Part shown: piece after piece, positions 7,569 through 15,484 of the stretch
Numbering within the stretch: position 1 is the stretch's first letter
Layout: every line of letters starts with the position of its first letter
Assembly (NCBI GenBank): GCA_004367365.1
Contig: SESX01000007.1
Location: 1-35,106 of the forward strand
Reading direction: 5' to 3'
Source: Candidatus Acetocimmeria pyornia
GTDB taxonomy: Bacteria; Bacillota; Sulfobacillia; UBA3575
Length of the DNA stretch: 35,106 nt
Translations under genes and position numbers: made by a program
Notes under the pieces: generated by a model
The model's input: the letters and a program-made list of their open reading frames with translations, nothing else
What the model was told of the DNA's origin: nothing
Database searches by the model: none

Positions 7569-9521
7569 ATGAAAAAACCGCTTTGGGAACCATCAGAGGG
7601 CCGCAAGAGAAATACCAATATGGCCCGTTTTCTGCACTTCGTGAACAAGAGATACCGCAAGAGCTTTACATCTTACGGCCAGCTGTACCACTGGTCGATT
7701 AACAAGATCCCTGAATTCTGGGCCGCAATGTGGGAATTCGGAGGTATTAAAGCCTCCCGCACCTATGACCGGGTGGCCAGCAACCTGAGGGATATGCTGG
7801 ATTGTAAGTGGTTTGAGGGTGCCAGGCTGAACTTTGCCGAAAACCTGCTTCGCTACCGCGACAACCGTACCGCTATTGTATTTCAGGGTGAAAATCAAGG
7901 GCCGGTGCGAGTCACCTATGCTGAGTTGTACAACACGGTGGCGCGCCTGGCCGCATCCCTGCGCCAAGCGGGGGTGGAAAAAGGCGACCGGGTAGCCGGG
8001 TTTATGCCCAACATGCCCGAAACCGTCATCGCCATGCTTGCTAGCACCAGCATCGGCGCCATCTGGTCGTCGTGCTCCCCTGACTTTGGCTTCGGCGGGG
8101 TCATGGACCGGTTCGGGCAGATTGAGCCTAAAGTACTCTTTACAGCTGACGGCTATTTTTACAACGGTAAGAAGCACGATTCTCTGGAAAGGGTGGCCAG
8201 GGTCAAGGAGGAGATTGCTACGATAACGAAAGTGGTGGTGGTACCCTATACGGAAGAAAAACCGGATCTAAGGGCCATACCTGGAGCGGTTTACTACCAG
8301 GATTTTCTTTCTACACAAAGTACTCAAGAAATCCAATTTGAACAACTGCCCTTCGACCACCCGGTATACATCATGTACTCCTCCGGTACGACCGGTGCAC
8401 CAAAAAGTATTGTGCACGGTGCCGGCGGAACCCTCATCCAACATCTAAAAGAACTAATCCTTCACTCCGACCTCAAGCGGGATGATACCATTTTCTACTT
8501 CACCACCTGTGGTTGGATGATGTGGAACTGGCTGGTAAGTTCCCTGGCTGTGGGTGCAACCATTGTACTGTTCGATGGCTCGCCCTTTTACCCTGATGCA
8601 GGTACACTCTTTAAGCTGGCCCAGGACGAAAAAATAACTGTGTTCGGCACCAGCGCCAAGTACCTTACCGCGGTAGAAAAAGAAGGTTTGAGACCTGGCG
8701 AGGAATATGACTTGAGCAGCCTCAAGGCCATTCTTTCCACCGGATCACCCCTCTCGGTGGAAAGCTTTGAGTACGTTTACCGGGACATCAAGCAAGACCT
8801 GTGTCTCTCGTCCATTTCTGGGGGAACGGATATCATATCTTGCTTTGCCCTGGGCAATCCCATGGGCCCGGTTTACGCCGGCGAGCTCCAGTGCCGGGGA
8901 CTGGGTATGAAAGTAGAAGCCTACGACGAAAAAGGAAATCCCGTGTACAATCAAAAGGGCGAGTTGGTCTGTACGTCCCCCTTCCCCTCAATGCCTGTCG
9001 GTTTTTGGAACGACCCTGACGGCAAGAAGTACAGGAGCGCCTATTTTGAAACTTACCCAGGAGTCTGGCACCACGGCGATTTTATTGAAATTACCGAGAC
9101 CGGGGGGGTTATCATCTATGGCCGTTCCGATGCCACCTTAAACCCGGGTGGTGTACGCATCGGCACCGCGGAAATTTACCGCCAGGTGGAGGTATTGCCT
9201 GAAGTTAAGGACAGTATCGTAGTTGGTCAAGACTGGGATAACGATGTACGGGTTATTCTCTTCGTCAAGCTGGCTGAAGGCATCGAACTGACAGGTGAGT
9301 TAATTGAAAAAATCAGGACTACCATCAGGGAAAACACCACGCCCCGCCACGTCCCGGCCAAGATTATCCAGGTGGCAGATATACCATACACCATCAGCGG
9401 AAAAAAGGTAGAGCTTGCCGTCAAGAAAGTGATCCACAACGAACCTGTCCAAAACCGGGATGCCTTGGCCAACCCGGAGGCACTGGACCTGTATAAAGAT
9501 ATCCCGGACCTGAAAACTTGA
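7569..9521 (+). CDS. aacS: Acetoacetyl-CoA synthetase (acetoacetate-CoA ligase)
   Basis: This adenylate-forming acyl-CoA synthetase of 650 residues has the length usual for AacS. It converts acetoacetate, ATP and CoA to acetoacetyl-CoA. The P-loop-like A3 motif is YSSGTTGAPKSIVHG. The AacS-typical TTCGWMMWNWLVSSL and GGTDIISCFALGNP follow, and the C-terminal catalytic lysine is in TISGKKVE. The ATG at 7569 is chosen over the upstream ATG of the ORF track because AAGGAGG precedes it by 8 bases. The next gene encodes an enzyme family that releases acetoacetate, so this protein most likely recaptures that product. A gap of about 200 bases separates them, so co-transcription is not certain. Confidence 0.93.
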   Translation: MKKPLWEPSEGRKRNTNMARFLHFVNKRYRKSFTSYGQLYHWSINKIPEFWAAMWEFGGIKASRTYDRVASNLRDMLDCKWFEGARLNFAENLLRYRDNRTAIVFQGENQGPVRVTYAELYNTVARLAASLRQAGVEKGDRVAGFMPNMPETVIAMLASTSIGAIWSSCSPDFGFGGVMDRFGQIEPKVLFTADGYFYNGKKHDSLERVARVKEEIATITKVVVVPYTEEKPDLRAIPGAVYYQDFLSTQSTQEIQFEQLPFDHPVYIMYSSGTTGAPKSIVHGAGGTLIQHLKELILHSDLKRDDTIFYFTTCGWMMWNWLVSSLAVGATIVLFDGSPFYPDAGTLFKLAQDEKITVFGTSAKYLTAVEKEGLRPGEEYDLSSLKAILSTGSPLSVESFEYVYRDIKQDLCLSSISGGTDIISCFALGNPMGPVYAGELQCRGLGMKVEAYDEKGNPVYNQKGELVCTSPFPSMPVGFWNDPDGKKYRSAYFETYPGVWHHGDFIEITETGGVIIYGRSDATLNPGGVRIGTAEIYRQVEVLPEVKDSIVVGQDWDNDVRVILFVKLAEGIELTGELIEKIRTTIRENTTPRHVPAKIIQVADIPYTISGKKVELAVKKVIHNEPVQNRDALANPEALDLYKDIPDLKT

Positions 9522-9727
9522 CTTGCTTGGTTGGCTCTGTAACCAACATTCATACGGTAATGGTTTTTAGGGAATTTGACCTTGCTTTATCCTTAAAGGG
9601 TTTTCATGGGAGTTCATGGCCTTAAGGAACGAAAGGGGTTTAACAAAAAAATGTGACACACACAGGCTCTCAGGGTTCATGTGCTACAAGCTTTTGAATA
9701 TGCAATTTTAAGGTGAGGTGGATACTC

Positions 9728-10648
9728 GTGGAAAAAAGGATCATAACTGCTGCCATCACAGGTGCCATACACACCCCTACCATGTCGCCCTATTTACCCA
9801 TTACGGCGAAACAAATTGCAGAAGAAGCCGTGCGCGCCCACGAGGCGGGGGCGGCGGTAGCACATATTCACGTTCGAGACGAAGAGACCGGGCGTCCGGC
9901 ATCTGATATGAATCTTTTCAGGGAAGTAGCTTCTTATGTAAAAGCCCGCTGTGACATGATAATTTGTTTCACTACCGGCGGTCGTCTCGGGGCAAGTGTA
10001 GAAGAGCGCATCAAAGTTGTGCCTACATTTGAACCAGAACTAGCGTCTTGCAACTTCGGTTCTATTAACTTTGCACTCTTTCATGTTTTAGAACGCCTAA
10101 AAGAAGTTAAGTATTCTTGGGAAAAAGATTACTTAGCCATGACAGAGGACTTTATTTTTCCGAATACCTTTAAGACTTTAAAAGATTACTCTAGATATTT
10201 TAAGAAATACAACACCAAGGCTGAAATGGAAATTTATGATGTGGGCATGATTAACAACGCAAGTTTTATGATTAACAGGGGGTTTTTTGAAAAACCGGTT
10301 TATCTTCAGTTTGTGATGGGGATCTTAGGGGGAATCCAACCATCAATCGAAAACCTGTTGTTTCTGTATAACAATGCAAAAAAACTTATCGGGGATTTCC
10401 AATGGTCAGTTTGTGCTGCCGGGAAACATCAGACAAATATGTGCACGGCTGCCTTGCTCATGGGGGGGCATGTCCGGGTAGGCCTGGAGGATAATTTATA
10501 CTTGGAAAAAGGCGTGATGGCGAAAAGCAATGCAGAACAGGTGGCCAAGATTGTTCGTATTGCACGTGAATTGGGGATAGAACCAGCTAGTCCCCAAGAG
10601 GCACGCAAAATCCTAGGCCTCAAAGGGTTAGATAAAGTTAAATTCTAG
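9728..10648 (+). CDS. BKACE-family beta-keto acid cleavage enzyme (Kce/DUF849)
   Basis: The family condenses a 3-keto acid with acetyl-CoA and releases acetoacetate plus a shortened acyl-CoA. Founding members act on 3-keto-5-aminohexanoate (Kce) or 3-dehydrocarnitine. From the GTG at 9728 the zinc-binding HxH falls at residues 46 and 48 (AHIHVRDE), the same positions as in Kce. The third ligand is probably Glu254 in VRVGLEDN. The protein has 306 residues, about 30 more than Kce; the extra part includes the segment around FPNTFKTLKDYSRYF. The GTG is preferred because AGGTGAGG lies 9 bases upstream and the family N-terminus (ITAAITGA) follows. AacS upstream and a dehydrogenase downstream fit a pathway in which a 3-hydroxy acid is oxidised and then cleaved. 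Confidence 0.9.
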   Translation: MEKRIITAAITGAIHTPTMSPYLPITAKQIAEEAVRAHEAGAAVAHIHVRDEETGRPASDMNLFREVASYVKARCDMIICFTTGGRLGASVEERIKVVPTFEPELASCNFGSINFALFHVLERLKEVKYSWEKDYLAMTEDFIFPNTFKTLKDYSRYFKKYNTKAEMEIYDVGMINNASFMINRGFFEKPVYLQFVMGILGGIQPSIENLLFLYNNAKKLIGDFQWSVCAAGKHQTNMCTAALLMGGHVRVGLEDNLYLEKGVMAKSNAEQVAKIVRIARELGIEPASPQEARKILGLKGLDKVKF

Positions 10649-10657
10649 CTTCTTTCA

Positions 10658-10686
10658 CTCCTCCTGCTCCTTGGGAGCAGGAGGAG
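10658..10686 (+). promoter_or_regulatory. Perfect 13-bp intergenic hairpin
   Basis: CTCCTCCTGCTCC and GGAGCAGGAGGAG form a 13-bp perfect stem with a 3-base loop between the BKACE and dehydrogenase genes. No T-run follows on either strand, so it is more likely an mRNA processing or stability element than a terminator. The right arm contains GGAGGAG but lies too far from the next start to be its ribosome site. Confidence 0.6.
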
Positions 10687-10713
10687 AAACCTTAGACGCG
10701 AGGAGATTTGCTG

Positions 10714-11679
10714 ATGATGAAACTGGAAGAGATGCGGAATATCTCTGTCATCGGTGCTGGCATTATGGGCCATGGTCTTGCTCTTACCTACGCCTTAGGG
10801 GGCTATCAAGTAATTCTAAATGATGTTAGCGACACAATTCTTGATGCTGCACTGGAGCAGGTGAGAGACATTCTGGAACTTTATGCAGAAAGGAATCTCA
10901 TCCAGGGAGCCGAGATAAAGGGTGTGCTTTCACGGATATCTGTCACAACCGACTTGCACGAAACAGTAGCAAGTGCTGATTTTGTTACAGAGGCGATTGT
11001 TGAAGACATTACGGAAAAAAGAAAGCTTTTTAAGATGCTTGATGCAATGTGTCCAGGACACACCATTATCGCAAGTAATACTTCATCACTGCTAATTAAG
11101 GATTTTGCTGCAAATATCACAAACCTTGAGAGATTGAACAAGATCTTGATTACCCACTGGTTCAATCCACCGCACATTATACCGGTTGTCGAAGTTGTCC
11201 AGGGAGATCATACCTCAGAAGAAACCGTCAATCTTGTTTGTGAACTCTTAGAGAAAGTGCGGAAGGTACCAATAAAAATAGCACGGGAAATCCCCGGTTT
11301 TTTAGTAAACCGGGTACAGTCGGCCATGTTTCGTGAGGTTCTGTCTTTATGGGAACAAGGAGTAGCCACTATAAAAGATATTGATCTGGCCATAAAGGGA
11401 AGTATGGGGTTTCGTCTGGCCAGCTTTGGCCCCTTTGAAATAGCTGACTTAGGGGGTGTAGATACATGGTACCGGGTTGCTGAAAACTTGTTCAAGGTAC
11501 TTGATAATTCACGCCAACCACCAAGACAACTTAAAGAAATGGTGGACAGAGGAAAACTAGGTTTGAAAACCGGAAAAGGGTTTTATGATTACAGCGAGGA
11601 CTCTCCTCAAGAAAAGCGGGGTAACAAAATTAAGGCAAGGGATATCGAATTCTTGGAGCGCCTAAAACGTTTATATTGA
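10714..11679 (+). CDS. 3-hydroxyacyl-CoA / carnitine-type NAD dehydrogenase
   Basis: This protein of about 321 residues belongs to the 3-hydroxyacyl-CoA dehydrogenase superfamily. The N-terminal NAD fold has GAGIMGHG with an acidic residue at the end of strand 2 (ILND), favouring NAD. The active-site segments SNTSSLLI and THWFNPPHIIP follow, and the C-terminal helical domain includes the RLASFGPFEIADLGG stretch. Its length equals that of L-carnitine 3-dehydrogenase and of single-domain HBD enzymes, which belong to the same family. Next to BKACE and a BCCT transporter, oxidation of a free 3-hydroxy acid such as carnitine is attractive, but a CoA substrate is equally possible from sequence. The ATG at 10714 is chosen because GAGGAG lies 8 bases upstream; the track begins at a TTG. 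Confidence 0.85.
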   Translation: MMKLEEMRNISVIGAGIMGHGLALTYALGGYQVILNDVSDTILDAALEQVRDILELYAERNLIQGAEIKGVLSRISVTTDLHETVASADFVTEAIVEDITEKRKLFKMLDAMCPGHTIIASNTSSLLIKDFAANITNLERLNKILITHWFNPPHIIPVVEVVQGDHTSEETVNLVCELLEKVRKVPIKIAREIPGFLVNRVQSAMFREVLSLWEQGVATIKDIDLAIKGSMGFRLASFGPFEIADLGGVDTWYRVAENLFKVLDNSRQPPRQLKEMVDRGKLGLKTGKGFYDYSEDSPQEKRGNKIKARDIEFLERLKRLY

Positions 11680-11760
11680 TCAAGGTAGTCGAGCCCTAGG
11701 GTTGCTTTTAAGCTGCCCTGAGCCAAGAAATATAGATCTGACACTGGGAGGTCATCTTAA

Positions 11761-12729
11761 ATGACTAAACTCATTACCGGTGGAACTGGCTTTATTGGAG
11801 CCGAGCTTGCACGGATACTTGTTGAGCGAGGCGAAAATGTAGTCCTCTTTGATATCGCGCCGAATTATAATCGCCTGGAAGGTATCGAAACAAAAGTAAA
11901 AGTAGTTCAGGGAGACTTGAGTAACTGGTCCGAGGTTTTTAATGTTGTTAAAGAAAATAGTATTCAATGCATTTATCACCTGGGCGGAATGTTAAGCGTC
12001 CCATCAAATGCAAACCCATGGGCTTCCTTTAGAGCTAATGTTTGCGGAACTTTTCATGTCTTGGAGGCTGCTCGTCTTTTTGAGGTTGAAAAAGTAATAT
12101 TTTCAAGCACCTCCGCCACCTATGGTTTAGACACCGAGCCGGTCGTTACAGATAAATCAGTCCAGCGGCCGACCACCATGTACGGGTGCGGCAAGGTCTA
12201 CGGTGAACTTCTCGGCAGATTTTACCTGAACAAATTTGGATTAGATTTTCGTTCCGTACGGTATCCTTCGATCATTGGTCCAGGCGTGAAAACCCCAGGA
12301 GTCGCCCAATATAACTCCTGGATGATTGAACATGCTGCCCTCGGGAAGCCCTTTGAATGTGATGTAACCGAAGAGACAACAATACCGGTCATGTATTTTA
12401 AGGATGCAGCAAGATGTGCGGACATGATATGTGAAGCACCGAAAGAAAAAATAAAAACAGTGAACTATAATGTGAATGGAATTTCACCGCAAAAAACTGC
12501 CAAGGAAATTGAATTAATCATAAAAAAATATCTTCCGGAGGCTGTTATTACTTATCATCCTAACCCTGAAATCATGAAATTCTATAAATCATTAAACATG
12601 GAAACATACGATGATACTAATGCTCGTGAAGAGTGGGGTTGGACTCCTCTCTATCAAACCTTTGAAAAAGTAGTGGCTGACTTTATTGAGGAAATTCGTC
12701 AACACCCGAAGCGGTACGGGATCACGTAG
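11761..12729 (+). CDS. SDR-family L-threonine 3-dehydrogenase-like protein
   Basis: An extended short-chain dehydrogenase of 322 residues: the NAD motif GGTGFIGAE is at the N-terminus, the catalytic Ser region is FSSTSATYG and the YxxxK pair lies in MYGCGKVYGE. The segment RYPSIIGPG and the C-terminal architecture resemble the SDR-type L-threonine 3-dehydrogenases rather than sugar epimerases. It would oxidise a hydroxyl next to an amino or quaternary amino carbon, but the true substrate is unknown. The ATG has GGGAGGT upstream. It lies 81 bases after the other dehydrogenase and is followed by a terminator, so it is probably the last gene of the block. A role on a carnitine-like hydroxyl or a stereoisomer is possible but unproven. 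Confidence 0.8.
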   Translation: MTKLITGGTGFIGAELARILVERGENVVLFDIAPNYNRLEGIETKVKVVQGDLSNWSEVFNVVKENSIQCIYHLGGMLSVPSNANPWASFRANVCGTFHVLEAARLFEVEKVIFSSTSATYGLDTEPVVTDKSVQRPTTMYGCGKVYGELLGRFYLNKFGLDFRSVRYPSIIGPGVKTPGVAQYNSWMIEHAALGKPFECDVTEETTIPVMYFKDAARCADMICEAPKEKIKTVNYNVNGISPQKTAKEIELIIKKYLPEAVITYHPNPEIMKFYKSLNMETYDDTNAREEWGWTPLYQTFEKVVADFIEEIRQHPKRYGIT

Positions 12730-12737
12730 AACTGAAC

Positions 12738-12789
12738 AGCCACGGGTGTTCCTTTGAGACCAGCAATCAAAGCTGGCCTTGGCTTTTTT
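12738..12789 (+). terminator. Intrinsic terminator after the SDR gene
   Basis: An outer stem AGCCA/TGGCT encloses an inner hairpin CCAGC-AATCAAA-GCTGG and is followed directly by a run of T (TTTTT). It lies 8 bases after the stop codon. Confidence 0.6.
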
Positions 12790-13164
12790 GGTCAGGCGAA
12801 TAACGTGCCCGAAGACGGGGTAGCGTGCAGCTGACAAGTCGCCTTCTACAGGCCTCAAGGGCTCACCATCACATCATCTCAGGTGTTGTGTTTTTTTCCT
12901 GCCCTCTACCAGCCAACTACGGGAGGCTGCCCCGTCCTCGGCTCGACCTTTTGGTTTCCATCTGCCGGCTTCGAGGAGGGCCTTTGTTGCAGTAGACTTG
13001 GATTCCACCCAGACCTTTCGACCTCTGATCATCTAGTGGCCGCTTGGACCCTGCAGCACCTAACCAACCACCACATGCAACCACCACATGTATTGAACCT
13101 GGACAGGCCTTATATGGGTCGAAGCCTGAGCATGCGCGGGTACTTTGGGCTCAAAGGGGGAGGG
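12790..13164 (+). other. Upstream region of the sigma-54 activator
   Basis: The ORF track extends the regulator to 12883, but the extra residues (many Cys, His, Pro) do not resemble a domain and are probably untranslated. The region contains an exact tandem duplication of 13 bases at 13065-13090. I see no gene. Confidence 0.5.
13065..13090 (+). repeat. Tandem 13-bp direct repeat (two copies)
   Basis: CAACCACCACATG occurs twice back to back, about 75 bases before the probable start of the sigma-54 activator. It could be a regulator binding site or a replication slippage product. Confidence 0.6.
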
Positions 13165-14901
13165 ATGTGCTTGTTGGTTCAAGATATGGTTGATGTTCCA
13201 CTGGCAGCAATGGTGGTGCTGCCGGTCCACACCTCTCCTAGCGAAGCTCTGAAGATCTTGGATGCCAACGGTGAAAGTGTCGGCGTCGTGGTGGACAAGA
13301 AAGGCTGCTTGCTGGGCAAGGTGAGGAGAGACCTGTTGCTGTCGGAAAGTGACCATGAGAACCTACGTCCTTTTCTGGAGCCTGTGGAAAATATCGTGCG
13401 TACTTTCGAGAACGCAACAGTTTTGGTTTCTTCCTTTCGAGACGGCCGTAGGAAGAAGGTGTACGTGGTAGATGAGGATGGCAACTTGGTTGGTGCCGTA
13501 TCCTCAAGGAACAACGGTCTTAACACCTTGGTCAAGGCGAGCAGTTTACTGCCCATTCCTGACATTTTTGATGCCATGCATGATGCAATCATTGTCATCG
13601 ATGAAACAGGAACCATTGTCTACGCCAACCATGCTTATTCACGCATCATCGGAGTCCAGGTGGGAAAAATTTTGGGCAAGAGAATGCAAACAGTAGAACC
13701 TACTTCACCCTGCCTAGGGGTTTTGAATGGTGATCCACCGATTCTAAACCGGTGTATACGGATTCAATCCCTTGGAATTGAAGTAATAGCCAGTATTACC
13801 CCAATTTATCAAGGTCAGAAAAAAGTAGGTGTTATTTCCGTTTTTCGCAGTATTGATGAGACCCTCAGGCTGAGCATCGAGCTGCAAAGGCTGAAGAACG
13901 CGGCCTCGAACCTGCAGCGAAAATCAAAACGAGAGCGCAAGCTCCCCCCGGCTTTTGCACATTTTGTGGGGAAAAACAAGCGTTTCCTGGATACCCTGGC
14001 CTTGGCAGCCAAGGTGGCGCCAACGGGTGCTACGGTGATGATCCGGGGAGAAAACGGTGTGGGCAAAGAGATTCTGGCCAAGGCGATCCATAACAGCAGC
14101 CCACGCAGCAGCCGTCCCCTGGTTAAGGTAAACTGTGCAGCTATCCCTGAGCAGTTGTTGGAGAGCGAACTTTTTGGCTATGAAGAAGGTGCATTTACAG
14201 GGGCCAAAAAGGGAGGTCGGATCGGGAAATTTGAATCGGCCCATAAGGGTACGCTCTTTCTAGATGAAGTGGGGGACATGAGCCTGGCCATGCAGGCCAA
14301 GCTTTTGAGGGCAATCCAGGAAAAGGAGATTGAGAAAATTGGTAGCAACCGGGTAGTACAGGTAGATGTACGGATAATTTCGGCTACCAATAAAGATCTG
14401 GAAGCCATGGTGGCCCAAAAGCGCTTTCGGGAGGACCTTTATTACCGCCTCAATGTAATGCCGATTATGATCCCGCCCCTACGGGAAAGAAAAGACGATA
14501 TACCGTTACTGGCAGAGCATTTTATGAAGCAGTACTGCAGTGAACTGGGGAGAAAAGAAATCGTGATTTCCTCTGAGGTTATGGAGATATTCATAGCCTA
14601 CAGGTGGCCAGGGAATATTCGAGAGCTTCAGAATGCTGTGGAGCATGGAGTTATCCTGTGCACTGACGGTGTCATGACTCCCGAGCACCTACCTTGGTAC
14701 TTGCAGAAGGTATCGAGTCGAGTTCAGGTTAGTCAACCCAGCGGTGTGACGGCACTGCGCAAGCTGGTTGCCCAGGTGGAAAAGGAGGCCATCGTGGAAG
14801 CTTTACGGATGTGTAATAACAACAAGAGTGCAGCCATTAAGGCACTTGGCATTAGTCGGCGCACATTTTACGAAAAGATGAAGAAGTACCGGATACGGTA
14901 G
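13165..14901 (+). CDS. Sigma-54-dependent transcriptional activator (CBS-like / PAS / AAA+ / Fis-HTH)
   Basis: From the ATG at 13165 the protein has about 578 residues. Residues 10-130 look like a CBS-type sensor (VDKKGCLLGKV, VVDEDGNLVGAV), 140-230 are a PAS domain (AIIVIDETGTIVYANHAY), and about 275-505 are the AAA+ module. That module has Walker A GENGVGKE, the sigma-54 contact loop GAFTGA and Walker B TLFLDEVGD. A Fis-type helix-turn-helix ends the protein (NKSAAIKALGISRRTFYEKM). The start is set by GGGGGAGGG directly upstream and by the lack of domain sense before it. It should bind upstream sites and open sigma-54 promoters in response to a small molecule. A matching -24/-12 promoter lies 319 bases downstream, before the BCCT gene. 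Confidence 0.93.
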   Translation: MCLLVQDMVDVPLAAMVVLPVHTSPSEALKILDANGESVGVVVDKKGCLLGKVRRDLLLSESDHENLRPFLEPVENIVRTFENATVLVSSFRDGRRKKVYVVDEDGNLVGAVSSRNNGLNTLVKASSLLPIPDIFDAMHDAIIVIDETGTIVYANHAYSRIIGVQVGKILGKRMQTVEPTSPCLGVLNGDPPILNRCIRIQSLGIEVIASITPIYQGQKKVGVISVFRSIDETLRLSIELQRLKNAASNLQRKSKRERKLPPAFAHFVGKNKRFLDTLALAAKVAPTGATVMIRGENGVGKEILAKAIHNSSPRSSRPLVKVNCAAIPEQLLESELFGYEEGAFTGAKKGGRIGKFESAHKGTLFLDEVGDMSLAMQAKLLRAIQEKEIEKIGSNRVVQVDVRIISATNKDLEAMVAQKRFREDLYYRLNVMPIMIPPLRERKDDIPLLAEHFMKQYCSELGRKEIVISSEVMEIFIAYRWPGNIRELQNAVEHGVILCTDGVMTPEHLPWYLQKVSSRVQVSQPSGVTALRKLVAQVEKEAIVEALRMCNNNKSAAIKALGISRRTFYEKMKKYRIR

Positions 14902-14980
14902 GGCGTTGATTAAGCGCGCCCAGCGCAATTTTAGAACCTGTTGATGAAGGTAAAAGAGCTTGTGGGGGCCATGGAGATTA

Positions 14981-14991
14981 TATACATTATA
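14981..14991 (+). promoter_or_regulatory. Candidate activator site, copy 1 (TATACATTATA)
   Basis: An exact 11-base match to the sequence at 15089-15099. It lies about 230 bases upstream of the -24 element and could be a binding site of the sigma-54 activator encoded just before it. Confidence 0.35.
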
Positions 14992-15088
14992 GCCGTACGT
15001 CTAAAAAGTATACAAAGAAAGGAGTGGTGTTGCGCTGTTTCATAAGGATGGGCTTCTAACAATTTAACCAAGAAACCTGTCTACAATC

Positions 15089-15099
15089 TATACATTATA
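15089..15099 (+). promoter_or_regulatory. Candidate activator site, copy 2 (TATACATTATA)
   Basis: The second exact copy, 108 bases after the first and about 120 bases upstream of the -24 element, a usual distance for sigma-54 enhancers. The stretch is A+T-rich, so chance is not excluded. Confidence 0.35.
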
Positions 15100-15219
15100 T
15101 ATCTAATCTAAATATAAACACGGTGCTGAGGGTGCCTTGCGGGGTTTAGATTTAGATAAAGGTTGCGAGTGGTCGGGTGGAACCGCGGGGCAGGTATTCC
15201 TTCTGGTACTTGGTAATCT

Positions 15220-15234
15220 TGGCGCGATTTTTGC
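15220..15234 (+). promoter_or_regulatory. Sigma-54 (-24/-12) promoter for the BCCT transporter
   Basis: TGGCGCG-ATTT-TTGC fits the consensus TGGCACG-N4-TTGC with one mismatch and the required GG-N10-GC spacing. It lies between the sigma-54 activator gene and the BCCT gene. A transcript from here would have a leader of about 240 bases. Confidence 0.65.
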
Positions 15235-15484
15235 GATAAAGGGTTTGTGTGGTAGTAGCTGTAACCCAAATCAAAACCTACCTACCGCGGGTCTACGTGT
15301 ACTTGGAGGAATGTCGAGAAACATCAAGCGGCATGCCTTGGCGCAAGAAGGGAGGGGGTAAAGGAAAGCAAGAGATATGCGAATTTTCGAACGATGGAGT
15401 AGTGACAGAGGCGATGCAGCTGAAGAAGTTCAGAAAGTGGTATTAACAACAAATTACAAAATCTTGTGATCGGAGGTAGGTGTG

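Larger units (their letters stand above)
14902..15484 (+). other. Regulatory gap between the activator and BCCT genes
   Basis: This gap holds the two 11-base repeats and the -24/-12 promoter, plus a weak hairpin with GCGC arms and TTTT just after the activator stop. The ORFs listed by the track here (for example 15249-15446) look unlike known proteins. A GGGTGGAACCGCG string at about 15177-15189 matches the T-box core, but it lies upstream of the promoter and lacks a visible stem I. Confidence 0.4.

Noticed and set aside
7120-7593. 157-aa minus-strand ORF in the gap before aacS
   Set aside because: It overlaps the aacS start and ribosome site, and its residues (Pro/Ser/Arg-rich) resemble no domain.
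12883-13164. N-terminal extension of the sigma-54 activator
   Set aside because: Cys/His/Pro-rich residues without domain character; a good ribosome site precedes the ATG at 13165.
15174-15195. T-box core-like GGGTGGAACCGCG upstream of the BCCT gene
   Set aside because: No stem I, specifier loop or following terminator could be built, and the string lies upstream of the sigma-54 promoter; a covariance-model search with the T-box model would settle it.
15249-15446. 65-aa ORF overlapping the BCCT leader
   Set aside because: Weak start context, no family, and it lies within the untranslated leader expected from the sigma-54 promoter.
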